A DNA stretch of 64,000 nucleotides from an uncultured Sphingobacteriales bacterium (GTDB lineage: Bacteria > Bacteroidota > Bacteroidia > Chitinophagales > Chitinophagaceae). Below are positions 27,800 through 36,021 of the stretch, one piece after another. The notes under the pieces are model-generated. The model was not told where the DNA came from. It was given only the letters and a program-made list of their open reading frames with translations, and did no database searches. The translations under genes were made by a program, and so were the position numbers. Each line of letters starts with the position of its first letter. Position 1 is the first letter of the stretch. The stretch spans positions 18,038 to 82,037 of the forward strand of contig CALMQS010000087.1 of assembly GCA_937871285.1 (NCBI GenBank), written 5' to 3'.

Positions 27800-28159
27800 A
27801 TGTCAAAATCAGGAAAAATAGTACTGGGCGTACTGAGTTTTTTACCTTTCGTTTTTCTGCTCGGCTATTTTGTATGGTTCATTGGTCTCTTTGTACATAT
27901 GATAGGAACTGCAGGTTTTGGTAATGCAAATCCCGGTGAAATGCCTGATTATTTTTTAGGTAACATGATCCGGATAATCATTCTGGCTGCACTGATGGGG
28001 ATATTTTCTTTTGGACTGCTCATTTATTATATAGTGCATGTAGTTAATAATAAAACGATAGATAGTAATGAAAGGCTGATCTGGATCTTTGTTTTCATAT
28101 TCGCAAATATGATAGGATTTCCCATTTACTGGTATATGCGTATCTGGCGTGAGGCGTGA
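27800..28159 (+). CDS. Small membrane protein, unknown function
   Basis: 119 aa with three predicted membrane segments (residues about 7-33, 54-78, 92-112). The ending IGFPIYWYMRIWREA resembles the PLDc_N-type tails of small membrane proteins. The last four codons and the TGA stop are made by the GGCGTGA heptad units that begin the repeat array at 28146, so the C-terminus has been written or replaced by the repeat. Family not recognised with confidence. Confidence 0.7.
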   Translation: MSKSGKIVLGVLSFLPFVFLLGYFVWFIGLFVHMIGTAGFGNANPGEMPDYFLGNMIRIIILAALMGIFSFGLLIYYIVHVVNNKTIDSNERLIWIFVFIFANMIGFPIYWYMRIWREA

Positions 28160-28230
28160 GGTATAAGGTATAAGGTATAAGGTATGAGGTATGAGGTATG
28201 AGGTATGAGGTATGAAGGTGTGAGGCATGG
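28146..28230. repeat. Heptanucleotide array (GGCGTGA, GGTATAA, GGTATGA)
   Basis: About eleven 7-mers in series, two GGCGTGA, three GGTATAA, then GGTATGA. It starts inside the end of the preceding gene and supplies its stop codon. Confidence 0.92.
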
Positions 28231-28253
28231 GGACTTCTTTCAGGGTGTTCACA

Positions 28254-28285
28254 ACTTACCACTTACCACTTTTACCACTCACCAC
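28254..28285. repeat. Second heptad array (ACTTACC type)
   Basis: Four imperfect ACTTACC/ACTCACC units, of a different kind from the array 24 nt upstream. Confidence 0.6.
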
Positions 28286-28325
28286 AAACAACTGCCCCGC
28301 AATATTATCTTGCAGGGCAGGTTTG
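28283..28325. terminator. Bidirectional hairpin between convergent genes
   Basis: CTGCCCCGCA/TGCAGGGCAG stem (28292-28320) with flanking ACAAAC/GTTTGT pairing. It lies between the 119-aa gene and the PspC gene. The T-runs are weak. Confidence 0.5.
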
Positions 28326-28375
28326 TTTCAACTTCAACCTTTCCTATTGAAACGATCTTTCGGGTATGTGATTTA

Positions 28376-30616
28376 TTAACGGCCGGAAAGAAAATGAAAA
28401 GGGCTGTGCAGATCTTCCCGGGCCCCGGCTTTTACTACTTTTTCTGTTTTACCGTTATCTATGGAAACCGAAGTTTTTCTTTCCGGAACCGCTGCAGGAG
28501 GTGGTGCAGGCGACCTGGGGGGAGCGGGCTTTTTCCCTTTTTCAATGAGGATGGAATCGCCTTCCTTTTTGTAGCGGTAAGTGCCCCTGCCACTATCCAT
28601 TTCGCCTTCTGCCTCTATTTCTACACTATTGTCATCTGCTTTGAACCTGAATTTTCCGCTTTTCAGCTTCCCTTTATCTTCTTCATTCCTATCCATTCTT
28701 TCCAGTCCCTCCGCAGTCATAATATACTGCACATTATTTCTCCATGAATAAGCGTTGTCCCATCTTTCATCCCAGTCAATGTTCCATCTTCTTCTGCGGT
28801 CAATATTAATATCAAACCAGTCGAACCAGTCTACACTCCTGTCTATCATTATTTTTTTACCAACCGGTACTTCAACTACCAGCATCACCTGCTGATTGCG
28901 GAATTTATCTTCCTTAGATATGGGAAATCCTTTTGGCAAAACGATCACGCTGTCATTTTGTGTTAAAGGGAAATGTACATTGCCTGCATTTTTTTCGGCT
29001 ATTGCCGGGGTGTTGCCTCTTGCAAGTTTTACCAGTTGAATATGATAGGAAGAGTCGCCGCTTTTTACCACTTTTACCCTAACGGTATTCAGCAGCATGC
29101 TGTCTTCATTCATAGATAGAAAAGGAAGCTCTCCGTCAAACCATTCGCTGCTATAGTATCTTATCTTTCCGTCAGATACTTTTACAATCATATTTCCGGT
29201 TGATGGCTGCGTAATGCTAACCTGCTCCGTGGCGCTTGTTTTTGTTCTGAAGTTCCGGCTGATCATTCCTATAAGCACAAACACACTAACCAGTCCAATT
29301 ATCCAAAGGCTTCCAAAAGCATAACCCAGGTAAGGATTTCCTGATTTTACCCGCATCATGCGCCTGGCGATCCATACTATAAAAGCAATGATAGGAACAC
29401 CAATGAACATCGTTAACACACTCCATACCAAAAAGTTTTCCCAAAACCCTTCTAATAAGAAGTTCTTCAGGGGAAATATTCCGATACCGCTGTACAGCAG
29501 GGCAATTAAAGCGATGAGCAATGCAAAAGCTACTATACCGGCAATGAACAGAAAGAAGGCTTTAAACAACACGCCTATCGCGTTCCCTATTCCCGTTCCC
29601 GCTTTTTGAGCAAGGGGTCCTACCTCCGATGCAAACGCCTGTGTTTTCTGCTGTATGGTGCTGCTCATCTCCTGTCCCACATCTTTAGCCTTTTCTTTAA
29701 ATTCAGCGCCCATTTTTTCACCACGGCCTTTTACATTCTGCAGTTCTTCCTGTACCGTATTCTTAATACTTTCCAGGTCAATCTTTTCACCACGCATTTC
29801 TAATTTCTCACTGGCGGTAACTGCACGGGGTAAAACGATCCAAAGGATAATATACGTAATGAAGAAGGTACCGCCTAGCCCGCTAAATGCCACCCAGGGG
29901 GCCTTCCAGTGCCACCAGAAACCGCTGAACAAATTAGGAAGTAAGCTCAGCATAAAAGGCAAAAGAAATAGCAACCGTGGGATCCATGAATCTATATTAA
30001 AATAAGCAGCCAGCCCTCCTGCCACACCGCCTACCATTTTGTTATCCGGGTCGCGGTAAAGCCGTTTGCGCACATTGGTTTGCAATGGCTTTGAAGGTAA
30101 TATGATCCATAAAATGATATACAATAAAAAACCAAAACCAAACCCGCCGAAAGCAATGAGCGCAAAAATAATACGTACCACTGCCGGATCAATTCTCAGG
30201 TAATTGGCTACCCCGGCACATACGCCACCCAGTACCCTGTCGTTCTCTGCACGGTAAAGCCGGCGTGGTGCAGGGGCAGGTTCAGGTATAGCCGATTGCG
30301 TATAATTGCCCGTACCCGCATTTGTTGCTGTGCCCGAAGCATATGCAGCTTCTTCCTGCTCAAAATCTTCGGGTCTGCCCATACTTGCCATTACCACGTT
30401 CACATCTTCATCGGTAATACAAACCGAACCCTTCTTTAGTTTTTCATCAAACAACTCCGCAATACGGTTCTCAATATCATTGATGATCTCATCTTTACCC
30501 TCTTCATTGGCGAAATAGCGGCGCAGGCTTTCTACATACTGCTTCAACGTTTCATAAGCCGTTTCTTCAATGGGTATCACCCTTCCCTGAAAGTTTATAT
30601 TTATTACCTTTTTCAT
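28376..30616 (-). CDS. PspC-domain membrane protein (two PspC domains)
   Basis: 746 aa. A soluble N-terminal part (MKKVININFQGRVIPIEETA, about 110 residues) precedes two PspC domains in tandem: RRLYRAENDRVLGGVCAG and KRLYRDPDNKMVGGVAGGL, each with a glycine-rich membrane segment (start about 117 and 183). More membrane helices follow (about 340-440), then a beta-rich extracytoplasmic tail ending in a Pro/Ala-rich region. PspC domains link envelope stress to transcription. It is co-transcribed with the PadR regulator 14 nt upstream, a common Bacteroidota pair. Confidence 0.9.
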   Translation of the reverse strand: MKKVININFQGRVIPIEETAYETLKQYVESLRRYFANEEGKDEIINDIENRIAELFDEKLKKGSVCITDEDVNVVMASMGRPEDFEQEEAAYASGTATNAGTGNYTQSAIPEPAPAPRRLYRAENDRVLGGVCAGVANYLRIDPAVVRIIFALIAFGGFGFGFLLYIILWIILPSKPLQTNVRKRLYRDPDNKMVGGVAGGLAAYFNIDSWIPRLLFLLPFMLSLLPNLFSGFWWHWKAPWVAFSGLGGTFFITYIILWIVLPRAVTASEKLEMRGEKIDLESIKNTVQEELQNVKGRGEKMGAEFKEKAKDVGQEMSSTIQQKTQAFASEVGPLAQKAGTGIGNAIGVLFKAFFLFIAGIVAFALLIALIALLYSGIGIFPLKNFLLEGFWENFLVWSVLTMFIGVPIIAFIVWIARRMMRVKSGNPYLGYAFGSLWIIGLVSVFVLIGMISRNFRTKTSATEQVSITQPSTGNMIVKVSDGKIRYYSSEWFDGELPFLSMNEDSMLLNTVRVKVVKSGDSSYHIQLVKLARGNTPAIAEKNAGNVHFPLTQNDSVIVLPKGFPISKEDKFRNQQVMLVVEVPVGKKIMIDRSVDWFDWFDINIDRRRRWNIDWDERWDNAYSWRNNVQYIMTAEGLERMDRNEEDKGKLKSGKFRFKADDNSVEIEAEGEMDSGRGTYRYKKEGDSILIEKGKKPAPPRSPAPPPAAVPERKTSVSIDNGKTEKVVKAGAREDLHSPFHFLSGR

Positions 30617-30630
30617 GATCAGTTCAATTT

Positions 30631-30996
30631 TTATTGGTTGAAGTTGTTGGGGTTTGTAGCAATAGCCTGTTCATTTTGTGTTAACGCATGTACCGCATTT
30701 GCCAGTTCATTCCATGTTGCCTGTAGCTCAGCGTAAAACCCCGCCCCTTTATCAGTTAGTGAAAAATATTTCCTGGGAGGTCCTCCCGTGCTCTCTACCC
30801 AGCGATAGGTAAGCAGGTCTGCATTTTTCAATCGCGTTAATAAGGGGTAAAGTGTTCCTTCCAGAATATTAAGGTTGGCCCTTTTCATTTCCTCTATAAT
30901 ATCACTCGGATATACCTCTCCACGCTTAATTATAGACAGGATACAAAATTCCAGTACCCCTTTCCTCATCTGGCTCTGCGTGTTCTCGATATTCAT
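30631..30996 (-). CDS. PadR-family transcriptional regulator
   Basis: 121 aa. Winged-helix N-terminal domain: QMRKGVLEFCILSIIKRGEVY, then LEGTLYPLLTRLKNADLLTY (recognition helix and wing) and GGPPRKYFSLTDKG, the PadR signature. A short C-terminal dimer helix follows. It represses its own promoter in many systems. A palindrome overlapping the -33 box of the upstream promoter (31156-31195) fits an autoregulatory operator for this gene and the downstream PspC gene. Confidence 0.93.
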   Translation of the reverse strand: MNIENTQSQMRKGVLEFCILSIIKRGEVYPSDIIEEMKRANLNILEGTLYPLLTRLKNADLLTYRWVESTGGPPRKYFSLTDKGAGFYAELQATWNELANAVHALTQNEQAIATNPNNFNQ

Positions 30997-31155
30997 AATC
31001 TCAGGGATTTTTCCTGCTTTTCCGGCCGGGCAAAGCAGAACGTTAACAAATTTGTTGTACCAATCTTTACCGCCACATGCTTTTATTCATCTATAAGTAC
31101 TTCTATCCTTTTATGCCTGATCAGCTATTTATGGCGATTTTGCTATCTTCCGGAA

Positions 31156-31186
31156 CAAAGATAAATACTTATTTAATACTATGCAA
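31156..31186 (-). promoter_or_regulatory. Promoter of padR-pspC operon
   Basis: Read on the minus strand: -33 TTG (31184-31186), 20-nt spacer, -7 TATCTTTG (31156-31163), a perfect TAnnTTTG. It predicts a start near 31149 and a ~150-nt leader before padR. Confidence 0.7.
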
Positions 31187-31195
31187 TACATAGTA
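31177..31195. promoter_or_regulatory. PadR operator candidate
   Basis: Perfect 7-bp arms TACTATG-caata-CATAGTA, whose centre contains the promoter's -33 TTG. Binding here would block RNA polymerase. Confidence 0.65.
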
Positions 31196-31422
31196 CCATT
31201 TTATTTTTAGTAGTTGGTAGTGGATAGATTGCTTGAATAGATTCAAACTCAATACAGATAAGGATTTGAAAGACTTTTCAGCTAAGAAAGTTTTTATCGC
31301 TTAAAAGATAAATGGTTTTTTTTGATGACAGGCGGTACGGTTTTGAAGGTTGGCCTGCATAATCTTTTATACTTTTAAGCTTTAACAGGCATAGCGCATT
31401 GCTATTTAACAAATAAACGATC

Positions 31423-32226
31423 ATGAAACGGTTCTCCCTGAAACATCCGCTCTTTTTTGTAGTAATCATTTTTGCCTTTTATACGGGATATGGTCAAACC
31501 ATAGCATATACTGCAGCTAATGGCCATGCACATAACGACTACGAGCACAATATTCCTTTTATACAGGCTTATCATCTTGGTTTTGGCTCTATTGAAGCAG
31601 ACGTGATACTGGAAAATGACAGCCTGTATGTAGGGCATAACCACAGTGATATTTTTTCAAAACCCCTCTTTTTTGAGCGGGATTATATAGAACCGCTGTA
31701 CAAAGCTTTACAGGTGCAAAAAGATACTACCCGGAAAGTGATTTTACTGATAGATCTTAAAACCGAAGCGTTAGTTACACTCAAAAAAGTAATGGCTATT
31801 ATAGAAAAATATCCCTTACTAACAGAAACTACTGCTGTACAGTTCGTCATTACAGGCAACCAGCCTTCGCCATCTGCTTTTGATCAATACCCCGCGTATA
31901 TTTATTTTGATGGTAATATCAATAACCCGGAGCATATTCAACACATTAGCCGTATAGCCATATTCAGTGATAATTTCAGGAAGTATTCCAAGTGGAATGG
32001 CAAAGGAGATATTCCGGTGAGGGAAAAAAAGGAACTGACTACCGTTATTGAAAAAGCACATGGCTTACATAAACGGATCCGTTTCTGGGGTTGCCCGGAT
32101 AATCCGCATACCTGGCAGGTATTTATGCAGATGCAGGTGGATTATATCAATACCGATCATATTGAACAGCTTGCCACATTTTTTAAAAAGCATTCCACAG
32201 CAATCATTCCTGCAGGCAGGCAATAG
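31423..32226 (+). CDS. Secreted phosphodiesterase-like protein (PI-PLC/GDPD family)
   Basis: 267 aa with a signal peptide (about 26 residues, cut near YGQ). Catalytic-type motifs of the PI-PLC/GDPD TIM barrel are visible: HAHNDYEHN (His), GFGSIEADVI (Glu-Asp metal ligands) and VGHNHSD. Then ILLIDLKTEA and a C-terminal DYINTDH barrel strand. Likely periplasmic hydrolysis of a glycerophospho- or inositol-type ester. The mature form starts at the H-A-H-N-D-Y motif. Which substrate is unclear. Confidence 0.85.
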   Translation: MKRFSLKHPLFFVVIIFAFYTGYGQTIAYTAANGHAHNDYEHNIPFIQAYHLGFGSIEADVILENDSLYVGHNHSDIFSKPLFFERDYIEPLYKALQVQKDTTRKVILLIDLKTEALVTLKKVMAIIEKYPLLTETTAVQFVITGNQPSPSAFDQYPAYIYFDGNINNPEHIQHISRIAIFSDNFRKYSKWNGKGDIPVREKKELTTVIEKAHGLHKRIRFWGCPDNPHTWQVFMQMQVDYINTDHIEQLATFFKKHSTAIIPAGRQ

Positions 32227-32394
32227 CCCGCTTGTGCAAAGCTTTATTGCGGGCTGTATTTGATACAAACAGAAAACAGAAAATAAAAGATAGCACATAC
32301 CGTTAACAGCTAGTTTTAATTGTATTTACCTAATTTCGCAGCCACAATTGAGTAATGAAGCGTGCGAGGTAAAATAGTTTAAGCTACTGGAATT

Positions 32395-33216
32395 ATGAGC
32401 ATACAAAAACCCGGATCCTTTCTGATCGCTCTTGGAATGATCTTTTTCTCCTCCGTTGCTGGCGCACAAAACGGAAAAACATATCCTAAAAGCGAATGGT
32501 ATCTTTCGTGGGGATACAACACCGAATGGTATACCCGCAGTAATGTGCATATTAATCAGCCCGAATTAGGCAACGATTATACCTTTAACCGTATTAAAGG
32601 ACATGATAAGAAAGGCTGGGATCACGGGCTGCTGCGCAAAGCTATTTCCATACCACAATACAACTACAGGCTGGGCTATTTTTTTAATCCTCAAAAAGGC
32701 TGGGGCGTGGAGATTAATTTTGATCATACCAAATTTATTTTTGAAGATGGCCAGGATGCCTCCATTACAGGAAAACGCAATGGAAAAGCTATAGATACTA
32801 CGGTGCGGTTTTCAAAAGACGATGGCTTTTATTATTACCTGAACAACGGGGCTAATTTTTTGTTGTTCAACCTGGTAAAAAGATCTGAGCTCATTTCTAC
32901 TAAAGACGGTAAGCTGAAATTAGATTTTTTGGGTAAAGCGGGTATAGGCCCTGTGATCCCGCACGTAGAGAACAGTTTTTTTGGCGAGGCAAATAAACCT
33001 AACTTCCAGTTAGGCGGATGGAATGTGGGCCTGGAAGCAACGGTTAAAGCCACTTTCTTTACATATGCTTTCATAGAGTATGCTAACAAGTTGGATTATG
33101 CCCGTTATTCCAATCTCAAAATTTATAAAGGAACCGCAAAGCATGCTTTTGGTACATACGAAATGATACTGAGCGTTGGGGTGAATTTACCTGTGGGTAA
33201 GCGCGCCGCTTTATAA
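32395..33216 (+). CDS. Outer-membrane beta-barrel-like protein, unknown function
   Basis: 273 aa. Signal peptide ends near VAGAQN. The body alternates short beta strands rich in Tyr/Phe/Gly (SEWYLSWGYNTEWYT, YRLGYFFNPQKGWGVEI, FLGKAGIGPVIPHVEN) and ends in EMILSVGVNLPVGKRAAL, consistent with an outer-membrane barrel. I do not recognise a family. Located between the phosphodiesterase and xth, with separate gaps on both sides. Confidence 0.75.
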   Translation: MSIQKPGSFLIALGMIFFSSVAGAQNGKTYPKSEWYLSWGYNTEWYTRSNVHINQPELGNDYTFNRIKGHDKKGWDHGLLRKAISIPQYNYRLGYFFNPQKGWGVEINFDHTKFIFEDGQDASITGKRNGKAIDTTVRFSKDDGFYYYLNNGANFLLFNLVKRSELISTKDGKLKLDFLGKAGIGPVIPHVENSFFGEANKPNFQLGGWNVGLEATVKATFFTYAFIEYANKLDYARYSNLKIYKGTAKHAFGTYEMILSVGVNLPVGKRAAL

Positions 33217-33262
33217 TCTGCCCATTCGTTTTATCAGGTGTTTGCGGTTGTAATTAAACAGT

Positions 33263-34030
33263 ATGCGTATTATCTCCTATAACGTTAATGGCATCAGGGC
33301 GGCAATTAAAAAGGGGTTTTTAGACTGGCTGAAAACCGATCCTGCCGATATTATTTGTGTGCAGGAAACCAAGGCCTTGAGGGAAAATATAGATCATGCC
33401 CAATTTAATGAGCTGGGCTATTACGACTACTGGTTCAGTGCGCAAAAGAAAGGGTACAGTGGCGTGGCCGTCTTCACCAAAATAAAGCCCGATTATGTGG
33501 AATATGGTACGCAGCATAAAGTAAGTGATGATGAGGGAAGAGTTTTGCAGCTCGATTTTGGTGATATCCGGATCATCAACGCCTATTTTCCTTCCGGAAC
33601 GAGCGGAGAGGAAAGGCAACATTTTAAGTATGCGTGGTTAGAGGAGTTTTTTGTTTATCTCGGCAGGCTGCGCGTACAATACCCGAAATTGATTTTGTGC
33701 GGCGACTATAATATCGCTCACAAAGAGATAGACATTCATGATCCGAAAGGCAATAAAAAATCATCCGGATTTTTGCCTGAAGAGCGGGCATGGATGGATG
33801 GTTTTTTTGACCGGCAATGGATAGACACTTTCCGCGTCTTTCATCCGGAGCCCCATCGCTATAGCTGGTGGAGCCAGCGTTTTCCCGCTGTTCGTTTAAA
33901 CAATAAAGGCTGGCGCATTGATTATATAAATGTAACAGAAGGCATGAAAGATCAGTTAGTTGCTGCTGAAATATACCCGGATGTAAAACACAGCGATCAC
34001 TGCCCGGTATACTTAGAAATAAAGATTTAA
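33263..34030 (+). CDS. xth: Exodeoxyribonuclease III
   Basis: AP endonuclease/3'-exonuclease of base-excision repair. Motifs: YNVNGIRAA, CVQETK (metal-binding Glu), SGVAVFTK, GDYNIAHKEIDIHD (Asp/Asn), YSWWSQR, RIDYINV and HSDHCPVYLE (catalytic His/Asp). 255 aa, typical bacterial ExoIII/Xth length. Cytoplasmic, Mg-dependent. It is followed directly by the DUF4286 gene (1-nt gap), so they are co-transcribed. Confidence 0.95.
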   Translation: MRIISYNVNGIRAAIKKGFLDWLKTDPADIICVQETKALRENIDHAQFNELGYYDYWFSAQKKGYSGVAVFTKIKPDYVEYGTQHKVSDDEGRVLQLDFGDIRIINAYFPSGTSGEERQHFKYAWLEEFFVYLGRLRVQYPKLILCGDYNIAHKEIDIHDPKGNKKSSGFLPEERAWMDGFFDRQWIDTFRVFHPEPHRYSWWSQRFPAVRLNNKGWRIDYINVTEGMKDQLVAAEIYPDVKHSDHCPVYLEIKI

Positions 34031-34031
34031 G

Positions 34032-34337
34032 ATGATCGTATATAACATTACTACAAAAATTATTCCCCATATTGAAAAGCAATGGTTGCAATGGCAAACG
34101 CATGAGCATATTCCCGAAATAATGGCCACAGGCTTGTTTGATTCCTTTAAGAAGTACCGCTTACTTGACCAGGACGATACAGAAGGTATAACCTTTACTA
34201 TTCAGTATTTCACTTCCTCCCGGCAGCGGTACGAGCAGTATATGGACAGGTTTGCTGCTTCCCTGCAAAAAAAAGCGATAGCAAAATGGGGTGATCAATG
34301 TATCGCCTTCCGAACGGTTATGCAGCTTGTGAACTAA
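34032..34337 (+). CDS. DUF4286 protein
   Basis: 101 aa, DUF4286: opens MIVYNITTKIIPHIEKQWLQ and has W-x-x-HIPEIMATGLFDS, GITFTIQYFTSS and QKKAIAKWGDQCIAFRT. A small dimeric alpha/beta-barrel-like protein restricted mostly to Bacteroidota. Function unknown. It overlaps the xth message. Confidence 0.85.
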   Translation: MIVYNITTKIIPHIEKQWLQWQTHEHIPEIMATGLFDSFKKYRLLDQDDTEGITFTIQYFTSSRQRYEQYMDRFAASLQKKAIAKWGDQCIAFRTVMQLVN

Positions 34338-34570
34338 TTGTGGAAAAGAATTAAAAAGAATTTGAAGCATTGAAATTTATTGTAAATTCCCCTAAAACCC
34401 TTAATGCACAAGCATTTCAGCCATTTTGGCGTGAAACACAGTTCCAGCAGGGCTTTGCGTTTATTTTATGGTTTTATTCCCATTTTGCAGGCATTGGCTT
34501 TTCCCGTATAATCCTTATCCCATGCGGGTTCGGAAAGGAAACGGCGTGCGTAATAAAAATTCAAAAAAAT

Positions 34571-34600
34571 TTTGTTGGATGCAAAAAGCATCTATATTTG
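34571..34600 (+). promoter_or_regulatory. HU gene promoter
   Basis: -33 TTTG at 34571-34574 and a perfect -7 TATATTTG at 34593-34600, 18 nt apart, 32 nt before the ATG. Confidence 0.65.
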
Positions 34601-34632
34601 TTTTTCCTAAATAAATTCTAAAACGCTCTATC

Positions 34633-34902
34633 ATGAACAAAGCTGAATTAATCGCAAAGATTGCAGATGATGCAGGCATCACAAAAACACAGGCTAACGA
34701 ATCATTGGATTCTTTTATTGAAGCGGTTACCAAAACCCTGAAAGGCGGTGGTAAAGTAACCCTTGTTGGCTTCGGTACTTTCTCTGTTTCCAAACGTGCT
34801 GCACGTAATGGCCGCAACCCGCAAACTGGCGCTGTTATTAAGATCAAAGCTAAAAAAGTTGCCCGCTTTAAAGCTGGTAAAGAATTATCTGCAAAGTTGT
34901 AA
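34633..34902 (+). CDS. hup: HU-family DNA-binding protein
   Basis: 89 aa. Small basic nucleoid protein: [40 protein letters not shown] (the DNA-intercalating beta-arm), and a C-terminal [12 protein letters not shown] bends DNA and compacts the nucleoid. It has its own promoter and terminator, fitting strong expression. Confidence 0.97.
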   Translation: MNKAELIAKIADDAGITKTQANESLDSFIEAVTKTLKGGGKVTLVGFGTFSVSKRAARNGRNPQTGAVIKIKAKKVARFKAGKELSAKL

Positions 34903-34923
34903 TTCCAGCCTTTAGAACATTAT

Positions 34924-34960
34924 AAGCAGGATGCACCGGTTGTATCTTGCTTTTTTTATT
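34924..34960 (+). terminator. Terminator of HU gene
   Basis: Stem AAGCAGGATGCA/TGTATCTTGCTT with a short GC loop (34924-34952), then a seven-T run. Confidence 0.75.
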
Positions 34961-34964
34961 TTTG
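34957..34964 (+). promoter_or_regulatory. -7 box of THX embedded in the HU terminator tail
   Basis: TATTTTTG, a perfect TAnnTTTG, begins inside the T-run that ends the HU message and lies 46 nt upstream of the THX start. Confidence 0.45.
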
Positions 34965-35010
34965 TGCCGGGTAATTAACAATCTGTTTAAAAACAATAAA
35001 TATCAATATT

Positions 35011-35124
35011 ATGGGAAGAGGTGATAAAAAAACAAAGAAAGGAAAAATAGCACAGGGATCATTTGGCAAAAGCCGTCCGGCTAAGCCTGCGAAGGCTAAG
35101 GTTGAAAAGAAAAAACCGGAATAG
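35011..35124 (+). CDS. Small ribosomal subunit protein THX
   Basis: 37 aa: MGRGDKKTKKGKIAQGSFGK and a Lys/Pro/Ala tail. The MGxGDKKTxKGKI opening is the bacterial 30S protein THX (bTHX), a tiny basic peptide that fills a cavity in the small-subunit head. Easily missed in annotation because of its size. Lysine codons are dense, as expected. It has a TAnnTTTG box upstream and is followed by heptad repeats. Confidence 0.85.
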   Translation: MGRGDKKTKKGKIAQGSFGKSRPAKPAKAKVEKKKPE

Positions 35125-35177
35125 GACCCCTATTAGTTTGGATGTTTAGCGTTTATGGTTTGGAAGTTTGCGGCTTG

Positions 35178-35238
35178 TTACAGGTTGCAGGGTGCAGGTA
35201 TGTGATACCTCATACCTTATACCTTACACCTCAAACCT
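35178..35238. repeat. Heptad repeats, head-to-head
   Basis: GGTTACA/GGTTGCA/GGGTGCA units on the plus strand are followed by TACCTCA/TACCTTA/TACACCT units, the complement of the GGTATAA type. Two unit types meet in opposite orientations. Confidence 0.65.
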
Positions 35239-35239
35239 C

Positions 35240-35884
35240 CTACGGTGCAAGGCGTTCTATATTCCATTCGTTATTGTTTTGTAAAGTATACTGCAAGCGA
35301 TCGTGTAGCCGGCCGGGTCTTCCCTGCCAGAATTCTATAATGATCGGGCGAACAATATAGCCTCCCCAATAGTCGGGTCTTGGGATAGGTTTGCCGGATA
35401 GCAATTTTTTATTTTTTTCAAATTGTTCATCTATCCAGTTCCTGCTTTCTATGACCCTGCTTTGCGGCGATGTAAAAGCTCCGATGCGGCTGTCTTCCGG
35501 GCGGGAGTTAAAATACGTGTTGCTTTCCACCGGGGATGCACGGTTTACCAGGCCGGTAATTCTTACCTGTCTTTCCAGCTCCTTCCAGAAAAAAACCAGG
35601 CAGGCTTTGGGGTTGCTTTCTAACTGCTGCGCTTTAAAACTTTCATAGTTGGTAAAGAACATGAATCCTTTTTCAGAATAATCCTTTAGCAGAACGATCC
35701 GTGCCGAAGGAATGCCATCGGGGGAAGCGGTGGCAAGGGTCATGGCATTTACTTCATCAATTTCGGCATGCACGGCTTCCTGCCACCATTTACTAAATTG
35801 TTTGATGGGATTATAGTCTGCATTGGTTTCAAGTAAAACCTGCTTTGAGTAATGATGGCGGATTCCGGCTATTTCACTCTTCAT
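35240..35884 (-). CDS. pdxH: Pyridoxamine 5'-phosphate oxidase
   Basis: FMN enzyme that makes pyridoxal 5'-phosphate from PNP/PMP. ATG at 35884 (MKSEIAGIRHHYSKQ) gives 214 aa; the longer frame to 35929 is not needed. Family features: NAMTLATASPDGIPSARIVLLKD (FMN site), YESFKAQQLESNPKACLVFFW, RQVRITG and a C-terminal WGGYIVRPIIIEFWQGR, RLHDR. Cytoplasmic dimer in the family. The gene ends within heptad repeats at its 3' side. Confidence 0.94.
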   Translation of the reverse strand: MKSEIAGIRHHYSKQVLLETNADYNPIKQFSKWWQEAVHAEIDEVNAMTLATASPDGIPSARIVLLKDYSEKGFMFFTNYESFKAQQLESNPKACLVFFWKELERQVRITGLVNRASPVESNTYFNSRPEDSRIGAFTSPQSRVIESRNWIDEQFEKNKKLLSGKPIPRPDYWGGYIVRPIIIEFWQGRPGRLHDRLQYTLQNNNEWNIERLAP

Positions 35885-35980
35885 AATGTATAAACGGTTT
35901 GATGATCGGAGCAACAAAGGTAATGGCAAACAGGATTGTTTTTATTTAACACATACCTGCTTTTACCGCATCATTCATTT

Positions 35981-35988
35981 TATTTTTG
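35981..35988 (+). promoter_or_regulatory. -7 promoter box of the SNF2 helicase gene
   Basis: TATTTTTG, perfect TAnnTTTG, 34 nt before the ATG at 36022. No good -33. Confidence 0.45.
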
Positions 35989-36021
35989 CAGCATTGTATC
36001 TGGCTGTAATACTATTTTTAA

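Noticed and set aside
34370..34621. 83-aa ORF before the HU gene
   Set aside because: Non-ATG start and it overlaps the HU promoter; composition looks random.
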